This document shows positions 25,150 to 34,279 of a DNA stretch of 64,000 bases, in pieces. A program made the translations under genes and the position numbers. Numbering within the stretch: the first letter of the stretch is position 1; the number at the start of each line of letters is the position of its first letter. Source of the DNA: Streptomyces beigongshangae. GTDB lineage: Bacteria; Actinomycetota; Actinomycetes; Streptomycetales; Streptomycetaceae. Under the pieces are notes generated by a model. That model did not search any database. It saw only the letters and a program-made list of their open reading frames with translations, and was not told the DNA's origin. Location of the stretch: the NCBI RefSeq assembly GCF_019710745.1, contig NZ_JAHKJW010000014.1, positions 115,962-179,961 of the forward strand, in the 5' to 3' direction.

Positions 25150-28100
25150 ATGACGGTGCCGGGGCGCAGGAGCAGTACCTTCTCGCGGCTGCTGCGGCAC
25201 GGTTTCACCGATCCGTCGGCCGCCGAGCGGCTGCTGGACGGGCCGGAGCTGGCGGCCGTGACGAACGACCCGGTGCTGCTGGACGCGCTCGCCGCCACCG
25301 CCGACCCGGACCTGGCGCTCCTCGGGCTCGTCCGGATCGTGGAGGCGCAGGAGGACGACGCGGGGCGGCGCGAGCTGCTCGACACGCTCATCGCGGCGAA
25401 GCCGCTGCGCGACCGGCTGCTCGGGGTGCTCGGCGCGTCCGCCGCGCTCGGCGACCACCTGGCCCGCCACCCGCACGACTGGCGGGCCCTCGTGACGTAC
25501 GAGCCGCAGGACCTGCACCCGGGCGTGGCCGAGTTCGAGCGCGGGCTCGCCGAGGCGTCCGACCCCGTGTCGCTGCGGGTCGCCTACCGGCGCTGCCTGC
25601 TGTCCATCGCGGCCCGTGACGTGTGCGGGACCACCGACGTCACCCAGGTCGCCGCGGAGCTCGCCGACCTGGCGACCGCCACGCTGCGGGCCGCGCTCGC
25701 CCTCGCCCGGGCCGCCGCGCCCGAGGACGCCGCGATGTGCCGGCTCGCGGTGATCGCGATGGGCAAGTGCGGCGGCCACGAGCTGAACTACGTGTCCGAC
25801 GTCGACGTCATCTTCGTCGGGGAGGCGGTGGAGGGGGCGAACGGGGCCGACGAGGACAAGGCGCTGCGGGCCGCCACCCGGCTCGCCGCCCACCTGATGC
25901 GGATCTGCTCGGAGAGCACCGTCGAGGGGTCCATCTGGCCCGTCGACGCGAACCTGCGGCCCGAGGGACGCAACGGGCCGCTCGTGCGGACGCTCAGCAG
26001 CCACCTCGCCTACTACCGGCGCTGGGCCAAGACCTGGGAGTTCCAGGCCCTGCTGAAGGCGCGGCCGGTCGCGGGGGACGTCGCGCTGGGACAGGAGTAC
26101 GTCGCCACGCTGTCCCCGCTCGTCTGGCAGGTCGTCGAGCGGGAGAACTTCGTCACCGACGTGCAGAAGATGCGGCGCCGCGTCGTCGAGAACATCCCGC
26201 CCGCCGAGATCGAGCGGGAGCTGAAGCTCGGGCCCGGCGGGCTGCGGGACGTCGAGTTCGCCGTCCAGATGCTCCAGTTGGTGCACGGCCGCGTCGACAC
26301 GTCGCTGCGCAGCGGGACGACGCTGGACGCCCTGGAGGCACTGGCCGCGGGCGGGTACGTGGGACGCGCCGACGCCGCGCAGTTCGACGCGGCCTACCGG
26401 TTCCTGCGGTCCATGGAGCACCGCATACAGCTCTTCCGGCTGCGGCGCACGCACCTGGTGCCCGAGGACGACACCGATCTGCGCCGCCTGGGGCGCTCGC
26501 TCGGGCTGCGCACCGACCCCGTCAGCACGCTGAACCGCGAGTGGAAGCGGCACGCCGGGGTGGTGCGGCGGCTGCACGAGAAGCTCTTCTACCGGCCGCT
26601 GCTCGACGCGGTCGCCCAACTGGCGCCCGGAGAGGTCCGGCTGAGCCCGGTCGCGGCGCGGGAGCGGCTGGTGGCCCTCGGCTACGCGGACCCCGCCGCC
26701 GCGCTGCGCCACCTGGAGGCGCTGGCCTCCGGCGTCTCCCGCAAGGCCGCCATCCAGCGGACCCTGCTGCCCGTCCTGCTGGGCTGGTTCGCCGACTCCG
26801 CCGACCCCGACGCCGGACTGCTCAACTTCCGCAAGGTCTCGGACGCGCTCGGCAAGACGCCCTGGTACCTGCGGCTGCTGCGGGACGAGGGGGCCGCCGC
26901 CGAGAACCTCGCCCGGGTCCTGTCCGCCGGACGGCTCGCCCCCGACCTGCTGATGCGGGCGCCGGAGGCCGTGGCCCTGCTCGGGAACGGGCACAGCGGA
27001 GGGCTGCGCCCCCGCGCCCGGGCCCACCTGGAGCAGGAGATCCTCTCCGCGGTGGGACGGGCCGGCACGGGCGAGGCCGCGGTGACCGCCGCCCGCGGCG
27101 TACGGCGCCGGGAACTGTTCCGTACGGCCGCCATCGACATCGTCGGCTCGTACGGCACCGAGGAGACGCCGGCCAACGCCGACCAGGGCGCGCTGGTGGA
27201 CCTCGTCGGCGGCGCCATCTCGGACCTGACCGCGGCGACCCTCTCCGGCACCCTGCGGGCCGTCGTCCGGGACGGCTGGGGCGAGACGCTGCCCACACGC
27301 TTCGCGATCATCGGCATGGGGCGCTTCGGCGGCCACGAGCTGGGCTACGGGTCCGACGCGGACGTGCTCTTCGTGCACCAGCCCCGGGCCGGGGTGGCCG
27401 AGGAGGAGGCGGCCCGCACCGCGGGCGCCGTCGTCTCCGAGATGCGCAGGCTGCTGCAGATCCCCAGCGCCGACCCGCCGCTGCTGATCGACGCCGACCT
27501 GCGGCCCGAGGGCAAGTCCGGACCGCTCGTACGGACGCTGAAGTCGTACGAGGCCTACTACCGGCGCTGGTCGCTCGGCTGGGAGTCGCAGGCGCTGCTG
27601 CGGGCCGAGTTCGTCGCCGGGGACCCGGAGCTGGGCCGGCTGTTCCTCGGGATAGCCGATCCGATGCGGTACCCCGAGGACGGGCTCGGGGAGGACGCCG
27701 TACGGGAGATCCGGCGCCTGAAGGCGCGGATGGAGGCCGAGCGGATGCCCCGCGGGGCCGACCCCACGCTGCACGCCAAGCTGGGCCGGGGCGGACTGTC
27801 CGACGTGGAGTGGACCGTGCAGCTGCTCCAGCTGCGGCACGGGGCGCGGGAGCCGGGGCTGCGGACCACCCGTACCCGGGAGGCGCTGGCGGCGGCGTGC
27901 GAGGCGGGGCTGATGTCGCAGGAGGACGCCTCGACGCTGGACGAGGCGTGGGTGCTGGCGAGCCGGGTGCGCAACGCGGTGATGCTGGTGCGGGGGCGGG
28001 CGGGCGACACGTTCCCGTCCGACGGGCGTGAGCTGGCGGCGGTGGGCCGCTACCTGGGGTACGGGCCCGGGCACGTGGGGGACATGCTGGACGACTACCG

Positions 28101-28155
28101 GCGGACCACACGGCGGGCCCGGGCGGTGGTGGACGAGCTGTTCTACGCCGGGTGA
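25150..28155 (+). CDS. glnE: Bifunctional glutamine synthetase adenylyltransferase/adenylyl-removing enzyme
   Basis: This encodes 1,001 residues. Two nucleotidyltransferase domains carry the paired signature GxxGGxELxxxSDxD: GKCGGHELNYVSDVDVIFV at about residues 204-222 (removing domain) and GRFGGHELGYGSDADVLFVH at about 723-742 (adding domain). Each is followed by an all-helical GlnE segment (LGPGGLRDVEF and LGRGGLSDVEW). The enzyme adds AMP to, or removes it from, a Tyr of GlnA; here the target would be Tyr397 of the glnA product. GSII (glnII) lacks a target. It appears monocistronic, with a GlnA-type GS 33 kb away and GlnA2 5 kb away. Confidence 0.97.
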   Translation: MTVPGRRSSTFSRLLRHGFTDPSAAERLLDGPELAAVTNDPVLLDALAATADPDLALLGLVRIVEAQEDDAGRRELLDTLIAAKPLRDRLLGVLGASAALGDHLARHPHDWRALVTYEPQDLHPGVAEFERGLAEASDPVSLRVAYRRCLLSIAARDVCGTTDVTQVAAELADLATATLRAALALARAAAPEDAAMCRLAVIAMGKCGGHELNYVSDVDVIFVGEAVEGANGADEDKALRAATRLAAHLMRICSESTVEGSIWPVDANLRPEGRNGPLVRTLSSHLAYYRRWAKTWEFQALLKARPVAGDVALGQEYVATLSPLVWQVVERENFVTDVQKMRRRVVENIPPAEIERELKLGPGGLRDVEFAVQMLQLVHGRVDTSLRSGTTLDALEALAAGGYVGRADAAQFDAAYRFLRSMEHRIQLFRLRRTHLVPEDDTDLRRLGRSLGLRTDPVSTLNREWKRHAGVVRRLHEKLFYRPLLDAVAQLAPGEVRLSPVAARERLVALGYADPAAALRHLEALASGVSRKAAIQRTLLPVLLGWFADSADPDAGLLNFRKVSDALGKTPWYLRLLRDEGAAAENLARVLSAGRLAPDLLMRAPEAVALLGNGHSGGLRPRARAHLEQEILSAVGRAGTGEAAVTAARGVRRRELFRTAAIDIVGSYGTEETPANADQGALVDLVGGAISDLTAATLSGTLRAVVRDGWGETLPTRFAIIGMGRFGGHELGYGSDADVLFVHQPRAGVAEEEAARTAGAVVSEMRRLLQIPSADPPLLIDADLRPEGKSGPLVRTLKSYEAYYRRWSLGWESQALLRAEFVAGDPELGRLFLGIADPMRYPEDGLGEDAVREIRRLKARMEAERMPRGADPTLHAKLGRGGLSDVEWTVQLLQLRHGAREPGLRTTRTREALAAACEAGLMSQEDASTLDEAWVLASRVRNAVMLVRGRAGDTFPSDGRELAAVGRYLGYGPGHVGDMLDDYRRTTRRARAVVDELFYAG

Positions 28156-28195
28156 CGCCCCCAGGGCTTCCGCCCCGGGGGGATCACCTCTCGGA

Positions 28196-28287
28196 AGAGA
28201 CTCGGCCGCGGGTCCGGTGGGGGCCGGTCGCGCCCACGCGGCGGAGCCGCACACGGACAGGGCCCCGCGCCCCGGAAAGGGCTGGGC
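28196..28287. repeat. Dispersed repeat, long-form copy
   Basis: This is the long subtype of the repeat. GGTCCGGTGGGGGCCGGTCG is followed by CGCCCACGCGGCGGAGCCGC, ACACGGACAGGG and CCCCGCGCCCCGG. It lies between the convergent glnE and PAP2 genes. Confidence 0.75.
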
Positions 28288-28291
28288 CCGG

Positions 28292-29152
28292 TCAGGTCCT
28301 GGCCGGAGGTGGCTCGGGCGGGACCAGGCGGGGGAGGTGGTGCGGGAGTCTGCCGTACCAGAGCCGGGCCACCCCGTAGCCGAAGGCCAGGCAGGCCATC
28401 CCGCCCACCGCGTCCAGCCAGAAGTGGTTGGCCGTGGCGACGATGACCACCAGTGTCGCGGTGGGGTAGAGCAGGCCCAGGACCCGCACCCACGGGACCG
28501 AGGCCAGCGCGAAGACCGTGACGCCGCACCACAGCGACCAGCCGATGTGCATGGACGGCATCGCCGCGTACTGGTTCGACATGTTCTTCAGGTCGCCGGA
28601 GGCCATGGACCCCCACGTCTGGTGGACCAGGACCGTGTCGATGAAGTCGTTGCCGTTCATCAGGCGCGGCGGGGCCAGCGGATACAGGTAGTAACCGACC
28701 AGGGCCACGCCCGTGGTGGCGAAGACGACCGTGCGCGTCGCCGCGTACCGTCCCGGATGGCTGCGGTAGAGCCACACGAGGACGCCGATGGTCACCACGA
28801 AGTGCAGGGTCGCGTAGTAGTAGTTCATGCCGACGATCAGCCACGTCACCGAGTTCACGGCGTGGTTGACGGATTCCTCCACGGCGACGCCGAGGCTCCG
28901 CTCCACCTCCCAGATCCAGTCGGCGTTCTCCAGCGCCTGGGCCCGCTGCTCGGGAACGGCGTTGCGGATCAGCGAGTACGTCCAGTAACTCACCGCGATG
29001 AGCAGGATCTCGAACCAGAGCCGGGGGCGCCGGGGCGCGCGCATGCGCCGCAGGAGACGGTGTCCCCTGCGGTCGTGCGCCGCCTCGTCCGCGACGGGCT
29101 GTGGAGGGGCCTGCTCCCGGCCTTCCAGTGTCGTCACGGTGCTTTCACCCAT
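28292..29152 (-). CDS. PAP2 superfamily membrane phosphatase
   Basis: This encodes 286 residues from the ATG at 29152; a GTG at 29185 would add 11. It has five or six membrane spans. The phosphatase residues are MPSMHIGWSLW (Ser-x-His) and ATANHFWLDAVGG (His-x4-Asp), matching motifs 2 and 3 of lipid-phosphate and inositolphosphoryl-ceramide-synthase-like PAP2 enzymes. The C-terminus is Pro/Arg-rich. It probably acts on a phospholipid or polyprenyl phosphate at the outer face of the membrane. It lies just upstream of malR on the other strand, with no clear functional link. Confidence 0.88.
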   Translation of the reverse strand: MGESTVTTLEGREQAPPQPVADEAAHDRRGHRLLRRMRAPRRPRLWFEILLIAVSYWTYSLIRNAVPEQRAQALENADWIWEVERSLGVAVEESVNHAVNSVTWLIVGMNYYYATLHFVVTIGVLVWLYRSHPGRYAATRTVVFATTGVALVGYYLYPLAPPRLMNGNDFIDTVLVHQTWGSMASGDLKNMSNQYAAMPSMHIGWSLWCGVTVFALASVPWVRVLGLLYPTATLVVIVATANHFWLDAVGGMACLAFGYGVARLWYGRLPHHLPRLVPPEPPPART

Positions 29153-29260
29153 AAGGACAGAGTCTGCCAGACGAGTCTTTCCCACCGATCATCCCTCGGG
29201 TGGGTCCCGGCCGCACGTTCTCCACCTGGGGTAGGGGGTCCACTACTTCCTGCGTATGAG

Positions 29261-30295
29261 CTACGCGCGAGTCCTGTCCCCGGGGGCCGACGCCGTCGAG
29301 CCCCGCACCACCAGTTCCGGCATGAACACGAACTCGCTGTGGGGCGCCGGGGTCCCGCCGATCTCCTCCAGCAGCGTGCGCACCGCGGCCTGGCCCATGG
29401 CGGGGACCGGCTTGCGGACCGTGGTGAGGGGCGGGTCCGTGAAGGCGATGAGCGGGGAGTCGTCGAACCCGACGACGGAGATGTCGTCCGGGACCTCCAG
29501 ACCGCGCTGGCGGGCCGTCCGTATGGCGCCCAGCGCCATCATGTCGCTCGCGCAGACGATCGCCGTGCAGTCCCGGTCGATGAGTGCGGCCGTGGCCGCC
29601 TGGCCACCCTCCAGCGTGTACAGCGAATGCTGGACCAGGCGCTGTTCGATGTCGTCCGTGGCCAGCCCCAGCAGGTCCTGCATGGTGCGGACGAAGCCCT
29701 CGATCTTGCGCTGCACCGGAACGAACCGCTTGGGGCCGAGGGCGAGACCGATCCGGGTGTGGCCGAGCGAGACGAGGTGGGTGACCGCGAGCGCCATCGC
29801 CGCCCGGTCGTCCGGCGAGATGAAGGGAGCCTGCACTTTTGGCGAGAAACCGTCGATGAGGACGAACGGCACGCCCTGGCCGCGCAGCTGCTCGTACCGC
29901 TGCATGTCCGCGGAGGTGTCCGCGTGCAGTCCGGAGACGAAGATGATGCCGGCGACCCCCCGGTCGACCAGCATCTCGGTCAGCTCGTCCTCGGTGGAGC
30001 CGCCCGGGGTCTGGGTGGCGAGGACCGGTGTGTAGCCCTGCCGCGTCAGCGCCTGGCCTATGACCTGGGCCAGGGCCGGGAATATCGGGTTCTCCAGCTC
30101 CGGGGTTATCAGTCCGACGAGCCCTTCGCTGCGCTGGCGCAGACGGACCGGCCGCTCGTAGCCGAGCACGTCGAGGGCGGCCAGAACGGACTGGCGCGTG
30201 GTGGCGGCGACGCCCGGCTTCCCGTTCAGGACGCGGCTGACGGTCGCCTCGCTCACCCCCGCCTGCGCTGCGATGTCGGCAAGCCGTGTGGTCAC
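29261..30295 (-). CDS. malR: LacI-family maltose regulator MalR
   Basis: This encodes 344 residues from a GTG at 30295. The LacI HTH starts at once (TTRLADIAAQAGVSEATVSR, hinge VLNGKPGVAATTR). The periplasmic-binding-like sensor domain follows (VGLITPELENPIFPALAQVI to VVGFDDSPLIAFTDPPLTT). An ATG at 30388 would add 31 basic residues, but the GTG start gives the length usual for Streptomyces MalR/Reg1. It is divergent from malE and is expected to repress the mal genes and amylases until maltodextrin binds. Candidate operators (CTTGCA repeats) lie in the shared upstream region. Confidence 0.92.
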   Translation of the reverse strand: MTTRLADIAAQAGVSEATVSRVLNGKPGVAATTRQSVLAALDVLGYERPVRLRQRSEGLVGLITPELENPIFPALAQVIGQALTRQGYTPVLATQTPGGSTEDELTEMLVDRGVAGIIFVSGLHADTSADMQRYEQLRGQGVPFVLIDGFSPKVQAPFISPDDRAAMALAVTHLVSLGHTRIGLALGPKRFVPVQRKIEGFVRTMQDLLGLATDDIEQRLVQHSLYTLEGGQAATAALIDRDCTAIVCASDMMALGAIRTARQRGLEVPDDISVVGFDDSPLIAFTDPPLTTVRKPVPAMGQAAVRTLLEEIGGTPAPHSEFVFMPELVVRGSTASAPGDRTRA

Positions 30296-30517
30296 GGGAT
30301 TGGACTGTACCGGCCGGGAATCGCGTTGCCCACCGAACGACCGCCGTGCGCGGGCACTCGGACGGCCCGTTCCGGGCTGCTGCGTCATCGCGTTCCCTCG
30401 TGATTCTGGTCGTCGTGGTGGCCGGCACGGCGGTGGCCGTCCGCCGTGTGCGCCCGTGCGGACGGTGTGCCCTGCAAGACGCCGACGGGCCGATGATCCC
30501 CGGCACGGACGGGTATG

Positions 30518-30540
30518 GCAAGAGCTTGCAGAGTCTTGCA
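30518..30540. promoter_or_regulatory. Candidate MalR operator 1
   Basis: GCAAG-AG-CTTGC (30518-30529) is a perfect palindrome. Its CTTGCA half is repeated directly at 30535-30540, ten bases further. CTTGCA elements are the recognised MalR target type in Streptomyces mal and amylase promoters. Confidence 0.7.
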
Positions 30541-30626
30541 CGGCGGCCCCGCACCCGGTGAACGCCCCTGTGGCAAGGGATCGGAGCGCTCCGGAAGAGA
30601 TTGCGGCGGGGTAACCGCCCATCTCT

Positions 30627-30666
30627 CTTGCACTTTTTTGCTGCAAGGTCTTTCGCGCCGCTTGCA
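30627..30666. promoter_or_regulatory. Candidate MalR operator 2 at the malE promoter
   Basis: CTTGCA (30627-30632) and TGCAAG (30642-30647) face each other across 9 bases that include a T6 run, and a third CTTGCA lies at 30661-30666. The cluster is about 115 bases upstream of malE. Confidence 0.7.
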
Positions 30667-30781
30667 TCGCTGTTACGTTCACGTCGCCCGACGGCGGCAA
30701 CGGTGCGGTCGGCGCACAGGCGGGGACGGCGGACGGGGCCGTTCCCTCCGGCACACGGGCTTTCACCCTCAAGGAGAACTC

Positions 30782-32056
30782 ATGCGGCGTGGCATAGCGG
30801 CCACCGCACTGGTGGCGTCCCTCGCCCTCGCGGCGACGGCCTGCGGCGGAGACGGCGACGACAGTGGCGAGGCGGACGGCCCGACCACCCTCACCTGGTG
30901 GGACACGTCCAACGCCACCAACGAGGCGCCGACCTACAAGGCCCTCGTGAAGGAATTCGAGAAGGCCAACCCGGACATCAGGGTCAAGTACGTCAACGTG
31001 CCCTTCGACCAGGCGCAGAACAAGTTCGACACCGCCGCCGGTGCCAAGGGCGCCCCGGACGTCCTGCGTTCCGAGGTCGGCTGGACCCCCGCCTTCGCCA
31101 AGAAGGGCTTCTTCCTGCCGCTCGACGGCACGGAGGCCCTCGCGGAGCAGGACGAGTTCCAGCCCAGCCTGATCGAGCAGGCCACGTACGAGGGCAAGAC
31201 GTACGGGGTGCCGCTGGTCACCGACACCCTCGCGCTGGTCTACAACAAGCAGCTCTTCGAGAAGGCCGGCATCGACGGGGCGCCCACCACCTGGGCCGAC
31301 CTCAAGACGGACGCCGCCACCATCAAGGACAAGACGGGCGTCGACGGCTACTGGGGCTCCACCCAGGCCTACTACGCGCAGCCGTTCCTGTACGGCGAGG
31401 GCACCGACACCGTCGACGCCGAGGGCAAGAAGATCACGGTCAGGTCGCCCGCGGCGGTCAAGGGCTACCGGACCTGGCAGGGCCTGTTCGACGGCAAGGG
31501 CCTGCACAAGGCCGACACCACCGCCGACGCCTACGCCCACATCCAGGACGCGTTCGTCAACGGCAAGGTCGCCTCGATCATCCAGGGCCCGTGGGAGATC
31601 ACCAACTTCTACAAGGGTTCGGCCTTCAAGGACAGGAACAACCTCGGCATCGCCACCGTCCCGGCCGGCGGCGGCGGCAAGGCGGGCGCCCCGACCGGCG
31701 GCCACAACCTCTCCGTGTACGCGGGTTCGGACAAGGCCCGCCAGGAGGCCTCGCTGAAGTTCCTGAAATTCATGACCTCGGCGAAGTCCCAGGAGACGGT
31801 CGCCCTCAAGAACTCCACGCTGCCGACCCGCGACGACGCCTACACCACCGAGGTCAAGTCGGACCCGGGCATCGCCGGCTACCAGGGCGTGCTCGCCGCC
31901 GCCCAGCCGCGCCCGGCGCTGCCCGAGTACAGCTCCCTGTGGGGTCCGCTCGACGACGAACTGCCGAAGATCGCCGGCGGCAAGGTGTCGCTCGACAAGG
32001 GCCTGGGCAACGCGGAGACCGCGATCGCCAAGCTGGTCCCGGACTTCGGCAAGTGA
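30782..32056 (+). CDS. malE: Maltose/maltodextrin-binding lipoprotein
   Basis: This encodes 424 residues. A type II signal (MRRGIAATALVASLALAATA before Cys21) anchors it as a lipoprotein. The mature part is a cluster-B solute-binding protein: LTWWDTSNATNE at the start, GVPLVTDTLALVYNKQLFEK (about 140), QGPWEITNFYKGS and PTGGHNLSVYAGSDK. It captures maltodextrins for the MalFG channel. A strong AAGGAG ribosome site precedes the ATG at 30782. No ATPase gene lies in the cluster, so the importer presumably uses a shared MsiK-type ATPase encoded elsewhere, as in other streptomycetes. Confidence 0.93.
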   Translation: MRRGIAATALVASLALAATACGGDGDDSGEADGPTTLTWWDTSNATNEAPTYKALVKEFEKANPDIRVKYVNVPFDQAQNKFDTAAGAKGAPDVLRSEVGWTPAFAKKGFFLPLDGTEALAEQDEFQPSLIEQATYEGKTYGVPLVTDTLALVYNKQLFEKAGIDGAPTTWADLKTDAATIKDKTGVDGYWGSTQAYYAQPFLYGEGTDTVDAEGKKITVRSPAAVKGYRTWQGLFDGKGLHKADTTADAYAHIQDAFVNGKVASIIQGPWEITNFYKGSAFKDRNNLGIATVPAGGGGKAGAPTGGHNLSVYAGSDKARQEASLKFLKFMTSAKSQETVALKNSTLPTRDDAYTTEVKSDPGIAGYQGVLAAAQPRPALPEYSSLWGPLDDELPKIAGGKVSLDKGLGNAETAIAKLVPDFGK

Positions 32057-32212
32057 GCGCGGCGGCCGCCGGACCCGTCCCGCCGCGGACGGGCCCGGCG
32101 GCCACCGGCCCCGCTCCCGACCGGTCCGCCTCCCGACCGGTCCGCCTCCGACCGGCCCCGCGACCGTCCAGAACGTGCGCCCCACCCCTGATTTTCCAGA
32201 AGGTGTCGAACC

Positions 32213-33217
32213 ATGACAGTCGTCATCGACCGCGCGACCGGCAAGCGCCGCGGTGACCGGGCGCCGCGCCCCGGTCCGCTCCAGCGCCTGAAGCACGCGT
32301 ACCAGAAGTACTGGTACGCGTACGCGATGACCGCCCCGGTGGTCGTCGTGCTCGGCGTGCTGGTGCTCTATCCGCTGGTGCGCGGCGTCTACCTGACGTT
32401 CACCGACGCCACCAGCCTCAACTCGGCGCGCACGATCGGCGCCAACCACATCGACGCCACCTACGAGTTCATCGGCCTGGACAACTACGCCGACATCCTC
32501 TGGGGTCCCACCGCGTACGACCGCTTCTGGTCGCACTTCATCTGGACGATCGTGTGGACGGCGCTGTGCGTCCTGCTCCACTACGCCATCGGGCTCGGGC
32601 TCGCGCTGCTGCTCAACCAGAAGCTGCGGGGCCGCACCCTCTACCGGCTGATACTCGTCCTGCCCTGGGCCGTGCCGACCTTCGTCACCGTCTTCGGCTG
32701 GCGCTTCATGCTCGCCGACGCCGGCGTCATCAACTCCGTGCTGGACGCGGTGCACCTGCCGTCGCCGCTGTGGCTGGAGGACACCTTCTGGCAGCGGTTC
32801 GCCGCGATCATGGTCAACACCTGGTGCGGTGTGCCGTTCATGATGGTCTCGCTGCTCGGCGGACTCCAGTCCATCGACGGCGTCCTGTACGAGGCGGCCG
32901 AGATGGACGGCGCCAGTGCCTGGCAGCGCTTCCGGCACGTGGCCCTGCCGGGCCTCAGGTCCGTCAGCTCCACCGTCGTGCTGCTCGGCATCATCTGGAC
33001 GTTCAACCAGTTCGCGATCATCTTCCTGCTGTTCGGCAACACCGCGCCGGACGCGCAGATCCTCGTCACCTGGGCCTACCAGCTGGGCTTCGGCCAGCAG
33101 CCGCGCGACTACGCGCAGTCCGCCGCGTACGGAGTCCTGCTGCTGTCCATCCTGATCGTCTTCACCTCCGTCTACCGCCGCTGGCTGGCCCGCGACGAGC
33201 AGCAGCTCGCGAGCTGA
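32213..33217 (+). CDS. malF: Maltose ABC transporter permease MalF
   Basis: This encodes 334 residues with six membrane spans. The EAA loop that contacts the ATPase reads YEAAEMDGASAWQRFRHVAL followed by PGL (about residue 225-247). The first span (YAMTAPVVVVLGVLVLYPLV) starts after a basic N-terminus. It starts 156 bases after malE and is followed by malG 13 bases downstream. With MalG it forms the membrane channel for maltodextrins. Confidence 0.93.
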   Translation: MTVVIDRATGKRRGDRAPRPGPLQRLKHAYQKYWYAYAMTAPVVVVLGVLVLYPLVRGVYLTFTDATSLNSARTIGANHIDATYEFIGLDNYADILWGPTAYDRFWSHFIWTIVWTALCVLLHYAIGLGLALLLNQKLRGRTLYRLILVLPWAVPTFVTVFGWRFMLADAGVINSVLDAVHLPSPLWLEDTFWQRFAAIMVNTWCGVPFMMVSLLGGLQSIDGVLYEAAEMDGASAWQRFRHVALPGLRSVSSTVVLLGIIWTFNQFAIIFLLFGNTAPDAQILVTWAYQLGFGQQPRDYAQSAAYGVLLLSILIVFTSVYRRWLARDEQQLAS

Positions 33218-33230
33218 GGCAGGAGTCCCC

Positions 33231-34142
33231 ATGAGCACCACGACCGTCACGAACCCCGCCCCGGCCGACGGGGCCCCCGCGGGCACCACCCGGACGCGCA
33301 GGCCCCGGCGGCGCGGCGAGAACAGCCTCGCCGTGACCCTGACCTCGCACGGCGTCCTCACCGTCGCGAGCCTGATCGCGCTCTTCCCGATCGCCTGGCT
33401 GGTCTACCTGTCGCTCGGCCCGGACAAGGACGACTACCTGCACCCCGAGGACATCCTCGGGAAGATGACGCTCGACAACTACACGTTCGTGCTCCAGCAC
33501 ACGCCGTTCTTCGACTGGCTGAAGAGCACGCTCGTCGTGTCGCTCGGGACGACCGCCATCGGCGTCCTGGTCGCCGCCACCACCGGCTACGCGGTCTCGC
33601 GCATGCGCTTCCCCGGCTACCGTAAGTTCATGTGGGTGCTGCTGGTGACCCAGATGTTCCCGGTCGCCGTCCTTATGGTCCCGATGTACGAGATCCTCGG
33701 CGAACTCCAGCTCATCGACAACTACTTCGGCCTGATCCTCGTCTACTGCTCGACCGCCGTGCCGTACTGCGCGTGGCTGCTCAAGGGGTACTTCGACACC
33801 ATCCCCTTCGAGATCGACGAGGCGGGACGCGTCGACGGGCTCTCGCCCTTCGGCACGTTCTTCCGGCTGATCCTGCCGCTCGCCAAGCCGGGGCTGGCCG
33901 TCGCCGCCTTCTACAGCTTCATCACCGCGTTCGGCGAGGTCGCGTTCGCCTCGACGTTCATGCTGTCCGACACGAAGTACACGTTCGCGGTCGGTCTGCA
34001 GAGCTTCGTGAGCGAGCACGACGCGCAGCGCAACCTGATGGCCGCCACGGCCGTACTGGTGGCCATTCCGGTGTCGGCGTTCTTCTACCTCGTGCAGAAG
34101 AACCTGGTCACCGGGCTGACCGCGGGTGGCACCAAGGGCTAG
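33231..34142 (+). CDS. malG: Maltose ABC transporter permease MalG
   Basis: This encodes 303 residues with six spans. The EAA motif is IDEAGRVDGLSPFGTFFRLI followed by LPLAKPG (about residue 196-222). The N-terminal 30 residues are polar and disordered-looking. It partners MalF; the genes are 13 bases apart with an AGGAG ribosome site in the gap. The typical MalG C-terminal tail (QKNLVTGLTAGGTKG) is present. Confidence 0.93.
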   Translation: MSTTTVTNPAPADGAPAGTTRTRRPRRRGENSLAVTLTSHGVLTVASLIALFPIAWLVYLSLGPDKDDYLHPEDILGKMTLDNYTFVLQHTPFFDWLKSTLVVSLGTTAIGVLVAATTGYAVSRMRFPGYRKFMWVLLVTQMFPVAVLMVPMYEILGELQLIDNYFGLILVYCSTAVPYCAWLLKGYFDTIPFEIDEAGRVDGLSPFGTFFRLILPLAKPGLAVAAFYSFITAFGEVAFASTFMLSDTKYTFAVGLQSFVSEHDAQRNLMAATAVLVAIPVSAFFYLVQKNLVTGLTAGGTKG

Positions 34143-34190
34143 CCGTACGCGGCGGGCTGCGGGAGCGATGGCCGTCCGCGGCCGCGTCGT

Positions 34191-34254
34191 GGCCGGTCGC
34201 GCCCACGCGGCGGCAGCCGCACATCGAAACAGCCCCGCGCCCCCTCGGGGCGCT
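34191..34254. repeat. Dispersed repeat, long-form copy
   Basis: GGCCGGTCGCGCCCACGCGG, CGGCAGCCGCACATCGAAAC and AGCCCCGCGCCCCCTCGGGG are the long subtype of the repeat. It sits between malG and aglA and may weaken read-through into aglA. Confidence 0.75.
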
Positions 34255-34279
34255 ACCTCCGTCACGTATCAAGGAAGCC

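Larger units (their letters stand above)
30296..30781. other. malR-malE divergent control region
   Basis: This 486-base region has no gene of its own beyond the possible longer MalR N-terminus. It carries two clusters of CTTGCA half-sites and the AAGGAG ribosome site of malE at about 30772. The malE promoter probably lies among the second cluster, near the TTTTTT tract at 30634-30639. Confidence 0.7.

Noticed and set aside
24919..28254. A 1,111-codon open frame antisense to glnE
   Set aside because: Its protein is low-complexity Arg/Gly/Val-rich sequence forced by third-position GC of glnE on the other strand. It has no family motif and no ribosome site.
29153..30388. MalR start at the ATG 30388
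   Set aside because: It would add a 31-residue basic extension before the LacI HTH. The GTG at 30295 gives the usual family start and length, though the longer form cannot be excluded.
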